From Branchiostoma floridae (Eukaryota; Chordata; Leptocardii; Amphioxiformes; Branchiostomatidae): DNA of 34,907 nucleotides. The translations under genes and the position numbers were made by a program. The DNA is taken from positions 20,943 to 55,849 of the forward strand of contig NW_023365864.1 in NCBI RefSeq assembly GCF_000003815.2. The letters run 5' to 3'. Of the stretch, positions 1-9,017 are shown in pieces; position 1 is the stretch's first letter, and each line of letters opens with the position of its first letter. The notes under the pieces were generated by a model that did no database searches, had not been told where the DNA came from, and saw only the letters and a program-made list of their open reading frames with translations.

Positions 1-225
1 ATGGTGCTGTTTGAAGATGCACAGACGAAGATGCTATCTGTGCTCCAGCCCATCACCCAGCATAACTCGGGGTGCCACTGCTCTACATCCGCCTCTCAAA
101 GTAGCTTCACAATCTTCTTGTCTTCCCGGTGATGGTTCACAGCATTTCTGCTTCTAATGTATTGCATGTCTTTGGCTGATTCTTCTATGAAAAAGATATC
201 ATGACCGCAGAATATTTTATAAGTC

Positions 226-546
226 TTACTCTACGGGTGCATGAAATTGAATAACAGCTATAAGAATCCATGACCAACTACCTAGGGGGTTTGAGGAGAA
301 CCATCGTAATGATTTTGTGTTATTATATATATAATAATCTTTATTGCAAATTATACGCCCCAAGTAGGCAAGCTCAAACTCCAGCCGTCTCATCTGCGAA
401 ATGATCTTAATTGGCACTGCTGTGTCAGGTGGTTGCTGACGCAGTGCCTCCGTCAGTTCTGCGGTACCGTATGGGGGTCGCATGTTACTCACCTTGTCCC
501 AGGGCCAGCTCATGGTTCGGAAGTCCTGAACGATGATGGGGTCCAC
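226..546 (-). other. Coding-like fragment ending near an AATAAA signal
   Basis: An open minus-strand frame of about 106 codons. The first 60 or so residues look coding (Pro/Gln/Glu-rich, with the string QMRRLEFELAYLG), while the end is low-complexity AT-rich sequence. An AATAAA sits in the minus-strand sequence TTGCAATAAAGATTATTA near 335-350, so this may be the 3' end of a transcript or retroelement. A GTGAGT donor-like site lies about 18 codons in. No family was recognised. LINE-A 3' sequence begins immediately upstream (549). Confidence 0.2.
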
Positions 547-548
547 GT

Positions 549-1046
549 TGATTTTGAATTTATTTTATTTATTTTACACAATCTTTAAAAAAGATAACAT
601 AACACAAATTGAAGGATGAAAGTACATGCAGGGGAGCGTTGTGGCTCATTCATAGTCTTCCTCCAAAGTAACAAATTATGATACAATTTAACAATTCATA
701 AGCTGAATAAAGATTGGATAGATGTGTAAAAATTATACATTAGACAATAATGTAACCAAAAGAATTATTATCATTATTATCAATTTGGCCAGGAGAGAAT
801 CACACTTTGCCACCATTTTTCCTCGTCTGTGATCACAACTAGACGGCTTCCCGCTCGCGTTGACCGTGTCCTCCGCTGTTACCCACTTCTGACACCAATG
901 TAACAAGGAAAGGCCTTACCTCACTTGTTCAGAACTGGCGACTTGCCCCGCAACTCAACTCTACTTGCAACTAACCTAACTGCTACCAATTTACAAAATG
1001 GAAGGAAATCATAATAGTTCAATAATTGATAATTACGGCAATATCA
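549..1046 (-). mobile_element. 5'-truncated 3'UTR copy of LINE-A
   Basis: The stretches 549-783 and about 988-1046 align base by base, with modest divergence, to 13,650-13,915, which is the 3' UTR of the complete LINE at 13.65-18.25 kb. Shared landmarks are GGATGAAAGTACATGCAGGG, GTCTTCCTCCAAAGTAACAA, ATTAGACAATAATGTAACC and AATCATAATAGTTCAATAA. Orientation is the same (element sense is minus). No ORF2 sequence is present, so this is a typical 5'-truncated LINE insertion. The copy is split by about 204 bases of unrelated sequence. Confidence 0.85.
784..987 (-). mobile_element. Insertion inside the LINE-A fragment with a PBS-like site
   Basis: About 204 bases with no counterpart in the intact LINE-A interrupt the truncated copy. 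The hexamer CAATTT occurs at both edges and could be a target-site duplication. On the minus strand the insert reads CTTGTTACA followed by TGGTGTCAGAAGTGGG. That is how the end of an LTR followed by a tRNA primer-binding site often looks in Gypsy-type elements. A fragment of an LTR retrotransposon (LTR end, primer-binding site, leader) is therefore plausible. The PBS is recognised by resemblance only and the tRNA was not identified. Confidence 0.4.
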
Positions 1047-1156
1047 TTACCTTATCATTCTGTTGGCGTGTACTTGGTTATCTCACCCCCCAACTCGTGT
1101 TGGGTTTGGCCTCTCCCTTTCAATTCGACAGCTAGAGTCTCCACCACTCTGGCCTT

Positions 1157-1487
1157 TCAGCCCCATCCTGTGGTTTCATACCAGGATAGGCATTCCTCCT
1201 CCGTGGGCGAGATGTGCAGGTATTCCTTAAGTAGTTCGGCCGACCTCTGGAATAGTGTTCCTGCTATATCATATACCACCGGGATGCCCACTGCGAACAT
1301 GTTTAACCACGTGCCTGGTTTTCGGAGGTCCGCGCGCTCACTTTGGGCTGTGTGGTAGTTGTCTGTCGTCACTTCCATCTTGTTTTGCAATAGCGCCACT
1401 TCTATACACCTTCGGAATTTGAAGGTCGCTGGTTGCTTGTTCGCCGCCAATATCTGCAGTCGCTTTAGGCACTCCACATAATTTACT
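1157..1487 (-). CDS. Unidentified coding-like segment, second part
   Basis: A minus-strand frame open from a possible acceptor (TTATGTCTTAG) to a TGA at 1157. The translation is protein-like (RPQQVNYVECLKRLQILA near the start, SPTEEECLSWYETTGWG at the end) with no obvious repeats. It may be the downstream exon of the segment at 1593-1947, but no convincing donor links them. It could equally be retroelement gag sequence with a frameshift. No domain was recognised. Confidence 0.3.
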
Positions 1488-1592
1488 TGCTGTGGCCTAA
1501 GACATAAATTCATTTAGTCCATTTCACTTCTAGTAGAAATATAAAAACGTATGTAATCTCAAGATCCAATCCTGTGCTTGATGAGTGAAACC

Positions 1593-1947
1593 TTAAATGG
1601 CCAAAACTTTCGCCGCTGCATCCTCCACTGCCGCCTGCTCCGCGTCGCCGATGTAACTCACTACAAGGGCCTGGTAATCGCCTGGCCCGGCCTCTACCTG
1701 ATAGGAGAAAGTAGTGGCAACATAGCTCCATTTTTTTGTCTGTTGATGGCCAGACCTCGCCGCGGATTCGGCGAGTGATCGGAGCAGGCTGGCCATCGTC
1801 GCAGGGTCGAAGGCCGGGCCGCGCCGGGTTGCGTAGGTCCGAGCCTGGCGCAACAGGCGCTCCGTGTCATGCCCCTGCTCCCTCCCCTCGAGGCGTTCGG
1901 TCCGCTCTTGGAGAGCCGTCAGTTCCTGTACAACGACCGGGACGATA
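1593..1947 (-). CDS. Unidentified coding-like segment with coiled-coil character
   Basis: A GC-rich minus-strand frame that stays open upstream of its first Met, back to an AG at about 1948. The N-terminal part is Glu/Arg/Leu-rich (ELTALQERTERLEGREQG), suggesting a coiled coil. It is followed by an Ala/Ser-rich stretch and VEAGPGDYQALVVSYIGDAE. The frame stops at 1593. The surrounding DNA is rich in retroelement debris, so a gag-like origin is possible, but nothing diagnostic such as a zinc knuckle is present. Confidence 0.3.
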
Positions 1948-1949
1948 CT

Positions 1950-2496
1950 TTAACAATCCAATGCAGCAGAGAATACTAGTACTGATACGCAAATGTACGT
2001 TGTTCCAAACTGGGTGACGAGAGTGATTTAAAACCTGACATCAGATTTAAACGGGAAAAAACAGTTTCAAAAACGCCTCCGTCGTAAGTAAAGGAAACCC
2101 AGGTGAAAAAATGAAAAGAAAATCTACCAAAGAACCGAGGGTTAATAAGTCTTCACACACATTCATCCCAACAAGATGCCACTGGCATTTATCATTCTGT
2201 ACATACTACTTAGGCCTACGCAGTGCTCGAAATACTTTTTTAAGCACTTGCAATAAAACTTATTACGATAAACAAACTTAATAAGAACCTACAGCAAAAC
2301 AGCCTTTTAAAGATTAAGTCACTTTCTAACTAGAAAATGTATGGTCCCAAAGTCCCGTTCCTGGGATGGCAGGCTGCCAAGCAGGGGATCTACAGATGGG
2401 AGGAGAACAAAAAGAAATGGTCAGGTACATTTTACGCATGGAAAGGCCTTGGTGAGACATCAGAGGGAAACCTCATGTGGCCGGCTGATGTGCCGT
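1950..2496. other. No gene seen
   Basis: AT-rich in the first 390 bases, then moderately GC-rich. The plus-strand frames starting near 2337 are antisense to the LINE fragment that follows and look like shadows. Nothing else was recognised. Confidence 0.5.
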
Positions 2497-2508
2497 CGCG
2501 GGGAGATG

Positions 2509-2769
2509 TTAACATCTGTCTTGAGCCAGGTGTGTCGCCTCCTGGAGAGTCAGGCCATGTGCACGGACAGTCTCTGCCACTCCCTCTATCCACCTGCGGC
2601 GTGGTCTTCCTCTGGCCCTGACACCTGAGTGTCTGGTGGTGTAGGCTCTTAACGCTGGCTGGGTGGTTGGCATTCTTGCCAGGTGACCAAACCACTGAAC
2701 TCTTTGCTTGGCTATGAACTGCAAGACAGGGTTGGTTCCAACCATCTCGCTAACCATTTCATTTCTCAA
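2509..2769 (-). pseudogene. LINE reverse transcriptase C-terminal remnant
   Basis: The minus-strand translation contains QRVQWFGHLARMP and ARGRPRRRWIEGVAETVRAH. This is the conserved tail found after the reverse transcriptase domain in many LINE ORF2 proteins (W-F-G-H-x-x-R-M followed by G-R-P-x-x-R-W). No reverse transcriptase core or endonuclease is present, so this is a short decayed piece. It belongs to a different lineage from LINE-A and LINE-B, neither of which carries this motif pair. The clade cannot be fixed from the tail alone. Confidence 0.7.
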
Positions 2770-2863
2770 CCATCAACGACTATAATAAGCAGTGTATATG
2801 GGACAAGGACCTTACGTGACGCACTGGAGACATTGTTTATACATTCATAAATTTAAAAAACGC

Positions 2864-2963
2864 NNNNNNNNNNNNNNNNNNNNNNNNNNNNNNNNNNNNN
2901 NNNNNNNNNNNNNNNNNNNNNNNNNNNNNNNNNNNNNNNNNNNNNNNNNNNNNNNNNNNNNNN
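2864..2963. other. Assembly gap (100 N)
   Basis: Exactly one hundred Ns, the conventional length for a gap of unknown size, directly abutting the left end of the minisatellite. The array may therefore be longer than shown. Confidence 0.99.
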
Positions 2964-5563
2964 TTTGACCAAGGTATGACCAGGGTATGACCAAGGTATG
3001 ACCAAGGTATGGCCAAGGTATGACCAAGGTATGACCAAGGTATGACCAAGGTATGGCCAATGTTTGACCAAGGTATGACCAAGGTATGACCAAGGTATGA
3101 CCAAGGTATGACCAAGGTATGGCCAAGGTATGGCCCGTAAGGGAGGGCCCAAGTATGCCAAATGTATGGCCGAGGTTAACACCAAGGTATGCTCAAGGAG
3201 TGGCCAAGGTATGACCAAGGATTGGCCCAGGTATGAGCACGGTATGACCAAGGTATGGCCTGTGTGGAATGACCAAGGAATGACCAAGGTATGGCCCGTG
3301 AGGAATGACAAAGGTATGGCCGAGGTATGACCAAGGTATGGCCAAGGTATGATCAAGGTATGACCAAGGTATGACCAAGGTATGACCAAGGTATGATCAA
3401 GGTATGGCCCGTGAGGTATGGCCAAGGTATGACCAAGGTATGACCAAGGTATGACCAAGGTATGACCAAGGTATGGCCAAGGTATGACCAAGGTATTACC
3501 AAGGTATGTCCAAAGTATGACCTAGGTATGGCCAAGGTATGACCAAGGTATGGCCAAGGTATGGCCCGTGAGGTATGGCCAAGGTATGACCAAGGTATGG
3601 CCAAGGTATGACCAAGGTATGACCAAGCTATGACTAAGGTATGACCAAGGTATGACCAAGGTATGACCAAGGTATGGCCAAGGTATGACCAAGGTATGAC
3701 CAAGGTATGCCCAAGGTATGGCCCGTAAGGTATGGCCCAAGTATGACCAAGGTATGGCCAAGGTATGACCAAGGTATGCTCAAGGTGTGGCCAAGGTATG
3801 ACAAAGGTTTGGCGCAGGTATGACCACGGTATGGCCAAGGTATGGCCTGTGTGGTATGACCAAGGTATGACCAAGGTATGGCCAAGGTATGACCAAGGTA
3901 TGGCCAAGGTATGACCAAGGTATGGCCAAGGTATGACCAAGGTATGGCCCGTGAGGTATGGCCCATGAGGTATGACAGAGGTATGACCAAGGTATGACCA
4001 AGGTATGGGCAAGATTTGGCCAAGGTATGACCAAGGTATGACCAAGGTATGACCAAGGTATGACCAAGGTATGACCAAGGTATGGCCAAGGTATGACCAA
4101 GGTATGACCATGGTATGACCAAGGTATGGCCAAGGTATGACCAATGTATGACCATGGTATGGCCAAGGTATGACCAAGGTATGACCAAAGTATGACCAAG
4201 GTATGGCCAAGGTATGACCAAGGTATGACCAAGATATGACCAAGGTATGACCATAGTATGACCAAGGTATGGCCAATGTTTGACCAAGGTATGACCAAGG
4301 TATTGCCAAGGTATGGCCCGTGAGGTATGCCCAAGGTATGCCCAAGGTATGGCCAAGGTATGACCAAGGTTTGGCCAAGGTATGGCCAAGGTATGACCAA
4401 GGTATGACCAAGGTATGACCAAGGTATGGCCAAGGTATGACCAAGGTATGACCATGGTATGACCAAGGTATGGCCAAGGTATGACCCATGTATGACCATG
4501 GTATGGCCAAGGTATGTCCAAGGTATGACCAAAGTATGACCAAGGTATGGCCAAGGTATGACCAAGGTATGACCAAGATATGACCAATGTATGACCATAG
4601 TATGACCAAGGTATGGCCAAGGTATGACCAAGGTATGACCAAGGTATGGCCAAGGTATGACCAATGTATGGCCAAGATATGATCAAAGTTTGACCAAGGT
4701 ATGGCCAAGGTATTCCCAAGGTATGGCCAAGGTATTCCCAAGGTATGACCACGGCATGACTAAGGTATGGCCAAGGTATGACCAAGGTATGGCCAAGGTT
4801 TGACCAAGGTATGGCCAAGGTATGGCCCATGAGGTATGGCAAAGGTATGACCAAGGTATGACCAAGGTATGGCCAAGGTATGACCAAGGTATGACCAAGG
4901 TATGACTAAGGTATGACCAAGGTATGACCAAGGTATGACCATGGTATGACCAAGGTATGGCCAAGGTATGGCCAAGTTATGACCAAGGTATGGCCAAGGT
5001 ATGGCCAAGGTATTCCCAAGGTATGGCCAAGGTTTGACCCGTGAGGTATGGCCAAGGTATGACCAAGGTATGACCAAGGTATGACCAAGGTATGACTAGG
5101 ATATGGCCAGGGTATGACCAAGGTATGATCATGGTATGGCCAAGGTATGACCAAGGTAAGTCCAAGGTATGACCAAGGTATGATCATGGTATGACCAAGG
5201 TATGGCCAAGGTATGACCAAGGTATGACCAAGTCATGGCCGAAGTATGGCTAAGGTATGGTCAAGGTATTCTCAAGGTATGGCCAAGGTATTCCCAAGGT
5301 ATGGCCAAGGTATGACCCGTGAGGTATGGCCAAGGTATGACCAAGGTATGACCAAGGTATGACCAAGGTATGACCAGGATATGGCCAGGGTATGACCAAG
5401 GTATGATCAAGGTATGACCAAGGTATGACCAAGGTAGGGCCAAGGTAGGACCAAGGTAGGACCAAGGTAGGGCCAAGGTATGACCAAGGTATGGCCAAGG
5501 TATGACCATTGTTTGATCAAGGTATGGCCAAGGTATGACCAAGGTATGACCAAGGTATGGCCA
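2964..5563. repeat. 11-bp minisatellite array, about 2.6 kb
   Basis: Head-to-tail copies of GTATGACCAAG, with common variants GTATGGCCAAG, GTATTCCCAAG, GTATGATCAAG and GTATGACCATG. Interspersed 14-bp units such as GTATGGCCCGTGAG are the monomer plus three bases. The minus strand has no stop codon in any frame of the monomer. Because 11 is not a multiple of 3, each frame spells the same 11-residue period (V-I-P-W-S-Y-L-G-H-T-L), giving apparent ORFs up to 462 codons. The plus strand contains TGA in every monomer. Longer blocks repeat at 344 and 278 bp. Confidence 0.97.
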
Positions 5564-5569
5564 TGTATC

Positions 5570-5757
5570 TTCAGTCGTTGGATTGACGCAAGACTATTGA
5601 CCGATACCCTTGCGAGGTACGCACGATTTGCACGCACGATCTGCGACTCGGTAACGAGCTCTGCGATCTCGGAGATCTCCTGAAAATTGCCGGCGATCCC
5701 TAAAAATGGCAAGATGGTCGTGAGAACACCGGACGTCTTACTCACGAAAATGTCATT
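5570..5757. other. Unique sequence flanking the minisatellite, no gene
   Basis: GC-balanced sequence rich in CGAT and CGCA words, resembling the interior of the inverted-repeat elements further right. No coding region was supported. Confidence 0.4.
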
Positions 5758-5808
5758 TAGAGCTCGTAAACTAGTCTTCCGATCGAATCGCGCCTAATGT
5801 GAGGCGGG
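5758..5808. mobile_element. Solitary diverged arm of an inverted-repeat element
   Basis: This stretch (AGAGCTCGTAAACTAG... to ...TAATGTGAGGCGGG) aligns along about 50 bases with the right arm of the element at 6664-6852. Shared words are AGAGCTCG, CCGATCGA and ATGTGAGG. No matching left arm is visible before the minisatellite, so the element is partial or its left side was lost next to the array. Confidence 0.5.
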
Positions 5809-6006
5809 TATAAGGGCCCGGTCACATCGATCGTGCATTCTTCACAATCTCTCGATTTTAATGCCTAGGATTTTCAAGCAGGCCGTGACAGAACCAACCA
5901 CTGACATGGATCAAAGACTGCATTTTGTGTACCAAGACAGTTGAACTTTGCAGGAGACGTACAAATTTGTCCTCCAAAATTCCAGAAGTTAGCAAACGCA
6001 CGACCT

Positions 6007-6247
6007 AATACACCTGTCACATTTGGCGAAAATCGATCGGACGACGATTCTGCGGCGATCGCCCGAGCCTCGCTTATAATAATAACTTTATTGCAAAACA
6101 ATTGTACAAGCAAGGTATAAAGTATGGCTTACATGTGACATTGGCGGTTTTCAGGTCAAAAATACGCGCAACCCTCTGTTGATCTTAAATATGGCCGATC
6201 TTCCATCGATACGCCCGAAGATCGTGGATAATGTGACAGGGGTATTA
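6007..6247. mobile_element. Short inverted-repeat transposon (MITE), 241 bp
   Basis: The left end TAATACACCTGTCACATT and the reverse complement of the right end (TAATACCCCTGTCACATT) match at 17 of 18 bases. The interior has further CGATCG-rich palindromic sequence. At about 6073-6120 it carries a segment whose minus strand contains GCAATAAAGTTATTATTATA, resembling a LINE-type 3' tail, possibly nested. There is no transposase, so it is non-autonomous. The superfamily was not determined. Confidence 0.75.
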
Positions 6248-6663
6248 GACCGCCATGTTGAAAAACGGTATTGTCGAAAGAATTATCAAGAATGTCTTAA
6301 ACACCTGGATATCTGAAGTGTGAACATGTATGCTGCATAATTAGATCTCTTCAACTTCGCCGTTTTCTTCGTATGAAGTTCTTGGGGTATCCGATGGAAT
6401 TATGTTAGCACGCTGGAGAATAATTAATAGCCCACTTAATATTTTAAAATTTGATTTGTTTGAGATGCAAATAAAGTGATAAACCACTGGAAATGATATA
6501 GGAATAGATATAAAAATACGTACACGAAGAGCTTAAAAGTTGTATAAATCTCATGAATATTGAGTTTAGTTCTCTGTTTGTGTTTCTTCTGTATGTGTCC
6601 AGTTTGCCAGTTGATTTTGAATACATAAACAGAGTGTCCAACGATCGTTAACACCTTTCATAA

Positions 6664-6852
6664 TACCCCCCCTCACATGTAGCGAACATCGATCGGACGA
6701 CGAGTCTGTGAGCTCTAAATTACGAGGAGGCATGACCCTGATGCCGATGAAGAAATGGCAGAGTTCCCCCTTCCCGTCAGTGTCATGCCTCATCGCAAGT
6801 AGAGCTCGCAGACTCGTCGTCCGATCGATTTTCGCTTCATGTGAGGGGGAAA
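6664..6852. mobile_element. MITE with about 50-bp terminal inverted repeats
   Basis: The left arm starts CCCCCTCACATGTAGCGAA and runs to GTGAGCTCT. The right arm, ending TTCGCTTCATGTGAGGGGG, is its reverse complement with only a few mismatches. Both carry ATCGATCGGACGACGAGTCT. The loop of about 85 bases encodes nothing convincing. It is related to the arm at 5758-5808 and, in its inner CGATCGGACGACGA block, to the element at 6007-6247. An AATA flank on both sides is a possible target duplication. Confidence 0.85.
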
Positions 6853-7731
6853 TAAGTGACTCCATATACTAGTGTTACACTTGTAAAGAGTTGAGAAAAA
6901 AATGTATTGAAAATGTATAAACATTAATTCAGTTCAGTAAGACCTGTGTATCCACCACAGAACGTGGTTCATCCAGGGGCATCCGGTGATGACTCCTCTC
7001 GGTAGGTTGGTTAACTCTTCTGCATATCATATAAATATTCGACTCCATCACATCCCATTTTCACCCCCACAGTAACAAATATGAGAAAGACTTATGAATA
7101 GAAAGATTTAATAAAAACAGGTAAAAATGTATTTCCATTCACGCAACGGTTGTGCATGAAAATTTGATTTTTTTTCAAATTTTGATTCATTTATAGAATG
7201 GTATTCTACGTTTAGTCATACTCTGGTATGAATGTAATTAGGTAGGTGACAATAAGTCGCAATATGGTAATCTGACAGCTCGCCCTAGTTCTTCAACAAA
7301 AAATTTTTTTTTAAATATCTATGAATAATTCCGATTAATGTCCTGATTGTCTGATACATAAACCGGATGCGTAAGTCTTTTGGTGTTTGTATTTTCTCAC
7401 TTTTATTTAAGGATTCAATTTCTAGCCTAAGATATAGTTTCTACACGATCTTTTAATAATTTGCGTCGTTTTTATCCTCACGATTTTCCCAACAGTAAAG
7501 GTCAATATATCCCTGCACAGAAACAATTACTATTCCTAGACTAATCAAACCCTGGATCGTATGACGTAGGGTTGCCATGACGATAACGTTTTTTTTTTAA
7601 TATCAAATACCACCTGTGTTGCAAGACGGCGCATCCATGAATATAACCGTGCTAGGTGGAGAAAGGCAGGGTGTTGGTGACGGTTCCCTCTAGATGGGCG
7701 TTGTGAGGAACTTCCTTCTGTATTCCTTCAG
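6853..7731. other. AT-rich stretch without a supported gene
   Basis: Many short homopolymer A/T runs and no long open frame. It immediately precedes the acceptor of the exon at 7732, so it is probably intron or upstream sequence of that gene. Confidence 0.5.
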
Positions 7732-7847
7732 GTGTGTGGGCCTTGTCAAAGCTATCTCGGGTAAAGTCGGCCCAGCACCGGAGAAAGCCGTCATGAGTGC
7801 CGCGGAACAGTCACCGGAAAAACCGGACAAAGACGCCGAAGCAAACG
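7732..7847 (+). CDS. Tail gene exon 1 of those visible
   Basis: The acceptor CTGTATTCCTTCAG is good and the donor is ACG|GTACGG. The exon begins with the last base of a codon and reads CVGLVKAISGKVGPAPEK, then a Lys/Glu/Pro-rich segment. It ends after one base of a codon, and that G plus TA from the next exon makes valine. The hydrophobic start could be the end of a membrane segment encoded further left. Confidence 0.65.
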
Positions 7848-8981
7848 GTACGGATATATATCACAATCTCACTTACTCAATCATTCCCTTTCTTGTACTT
7901 TATTCTATAATTATATACAGCTACGCTAGTGTGTCTTGCTATTCCATGCGTGTGATAAATGTTTAATCTATGTAAATTCGTGTGAGATATGTTTTGTTTA
8001 TTGTTGCCATGAGTGCTGTTTTTTTCCGTTATAGAATATCTCTGCCAACCAGCATGGGAAATTGTCTGAGTGCTTTATGAATAAATATTACGCCTGTGTG
8101 AGAAATGGCATGTGTTAAGCAAAAGTCCCCTGCCATATTCGTCACGAAACAGAGACCCAAATATAAAATTTGGTGTTAAAAATACACACTCCCTCAAGCA
8201 ATATATGTTATGATAACGTATCACAGACGTATATGAAGTAGTAACAGTGCTCTACTTCTAAATCTCTGTCGACATACGCACAACTTATTTTTCAGATGAT
8301 TTCAAAACATGATTTCAGGAAGCTTTACAATTCTGAAAATATTTTCGTCGCTATTTTCCTGTGCAAAATTAGGACACGCCTTACTCAGATAGCTACTAGT
8401 ATATAAGAGGGACGTTGCATCGCAGTCCGTGTGGTGCGATTGGGCATGCGCAATCATACCTACTCCACGAGGACAAGGAAAATATTATATTTATTCAAAA
8501 GAATCTTTTTATAACTTGTTGCATCATTGAAAAAATATCGCGTAAAACGCAGAACATCCAGACTTATATACTTCGCTTGATAGGTTTACTTAGAGACGTG
8601 TATGCTGCCGGTGTCTGGCGTGGATTTTCTTATTCCTGGGGGTGTCGGAAATATAACGTTTCTATGAATCCGAAGATGTTGCGAAAGAGGAAGAGAACTC
8701 GGGATATGCATACATGGCTGAAGAGTAAGTGATGAATATATGTTTACATGTATGACACGGGAAGCGTGTTTAGATCCGTGAGTCGGTTAATGCATGCTCA
8801 GGACGAATGCACGCACCGGGGCTTCAGTCTGGATGGGGACTTTTTTTACCAATCAATGAAGTCAGCCAAGACACCGTTCAACCCCTATTTGTCATGGTTC
8901 GTCTTTTGCAGCATGAGGTATCATGTATGTCTATGTGTGTGTGTTTGTGTGTGTTTGTGTTTGTTTGTGTATTTGTGTGTA

Positions 8982-9017
<36 letters not shown>

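Noticed and set aside
1-132. 43-codon plus-strand frame starting at base 1
   Set aside because: Protein-like in look, but too short, cut by the window edge, and without any recognised motif or splice context.
2337-2628. Two overlapping plus-strand frames of about 95 codons
   Set aside because: They overlap the minus-strand LINE tail with its conserved WFGH and GRPRRRW motifs and have no features of their own.
3353-4887. Open frames of 294-462 codons across the minisatellite on the minus strand
   Set aside because: They are a property of the stop-free 11-bp monomer in all three frames. No start context, splice sites or non-repeat coding sequence is attached.
2964-5563. CRISPR-like array
   Set aside because: There are no unique spacers; the repeat is a simple 11-bp head-to-tail minisatellite in animal DNA.
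8415-8732. 105-codon plus-strand frame within the tail-gene intron
   Set aside because: No family resemblance, irregular composition and no splice-phase link to the neighbouring exons.
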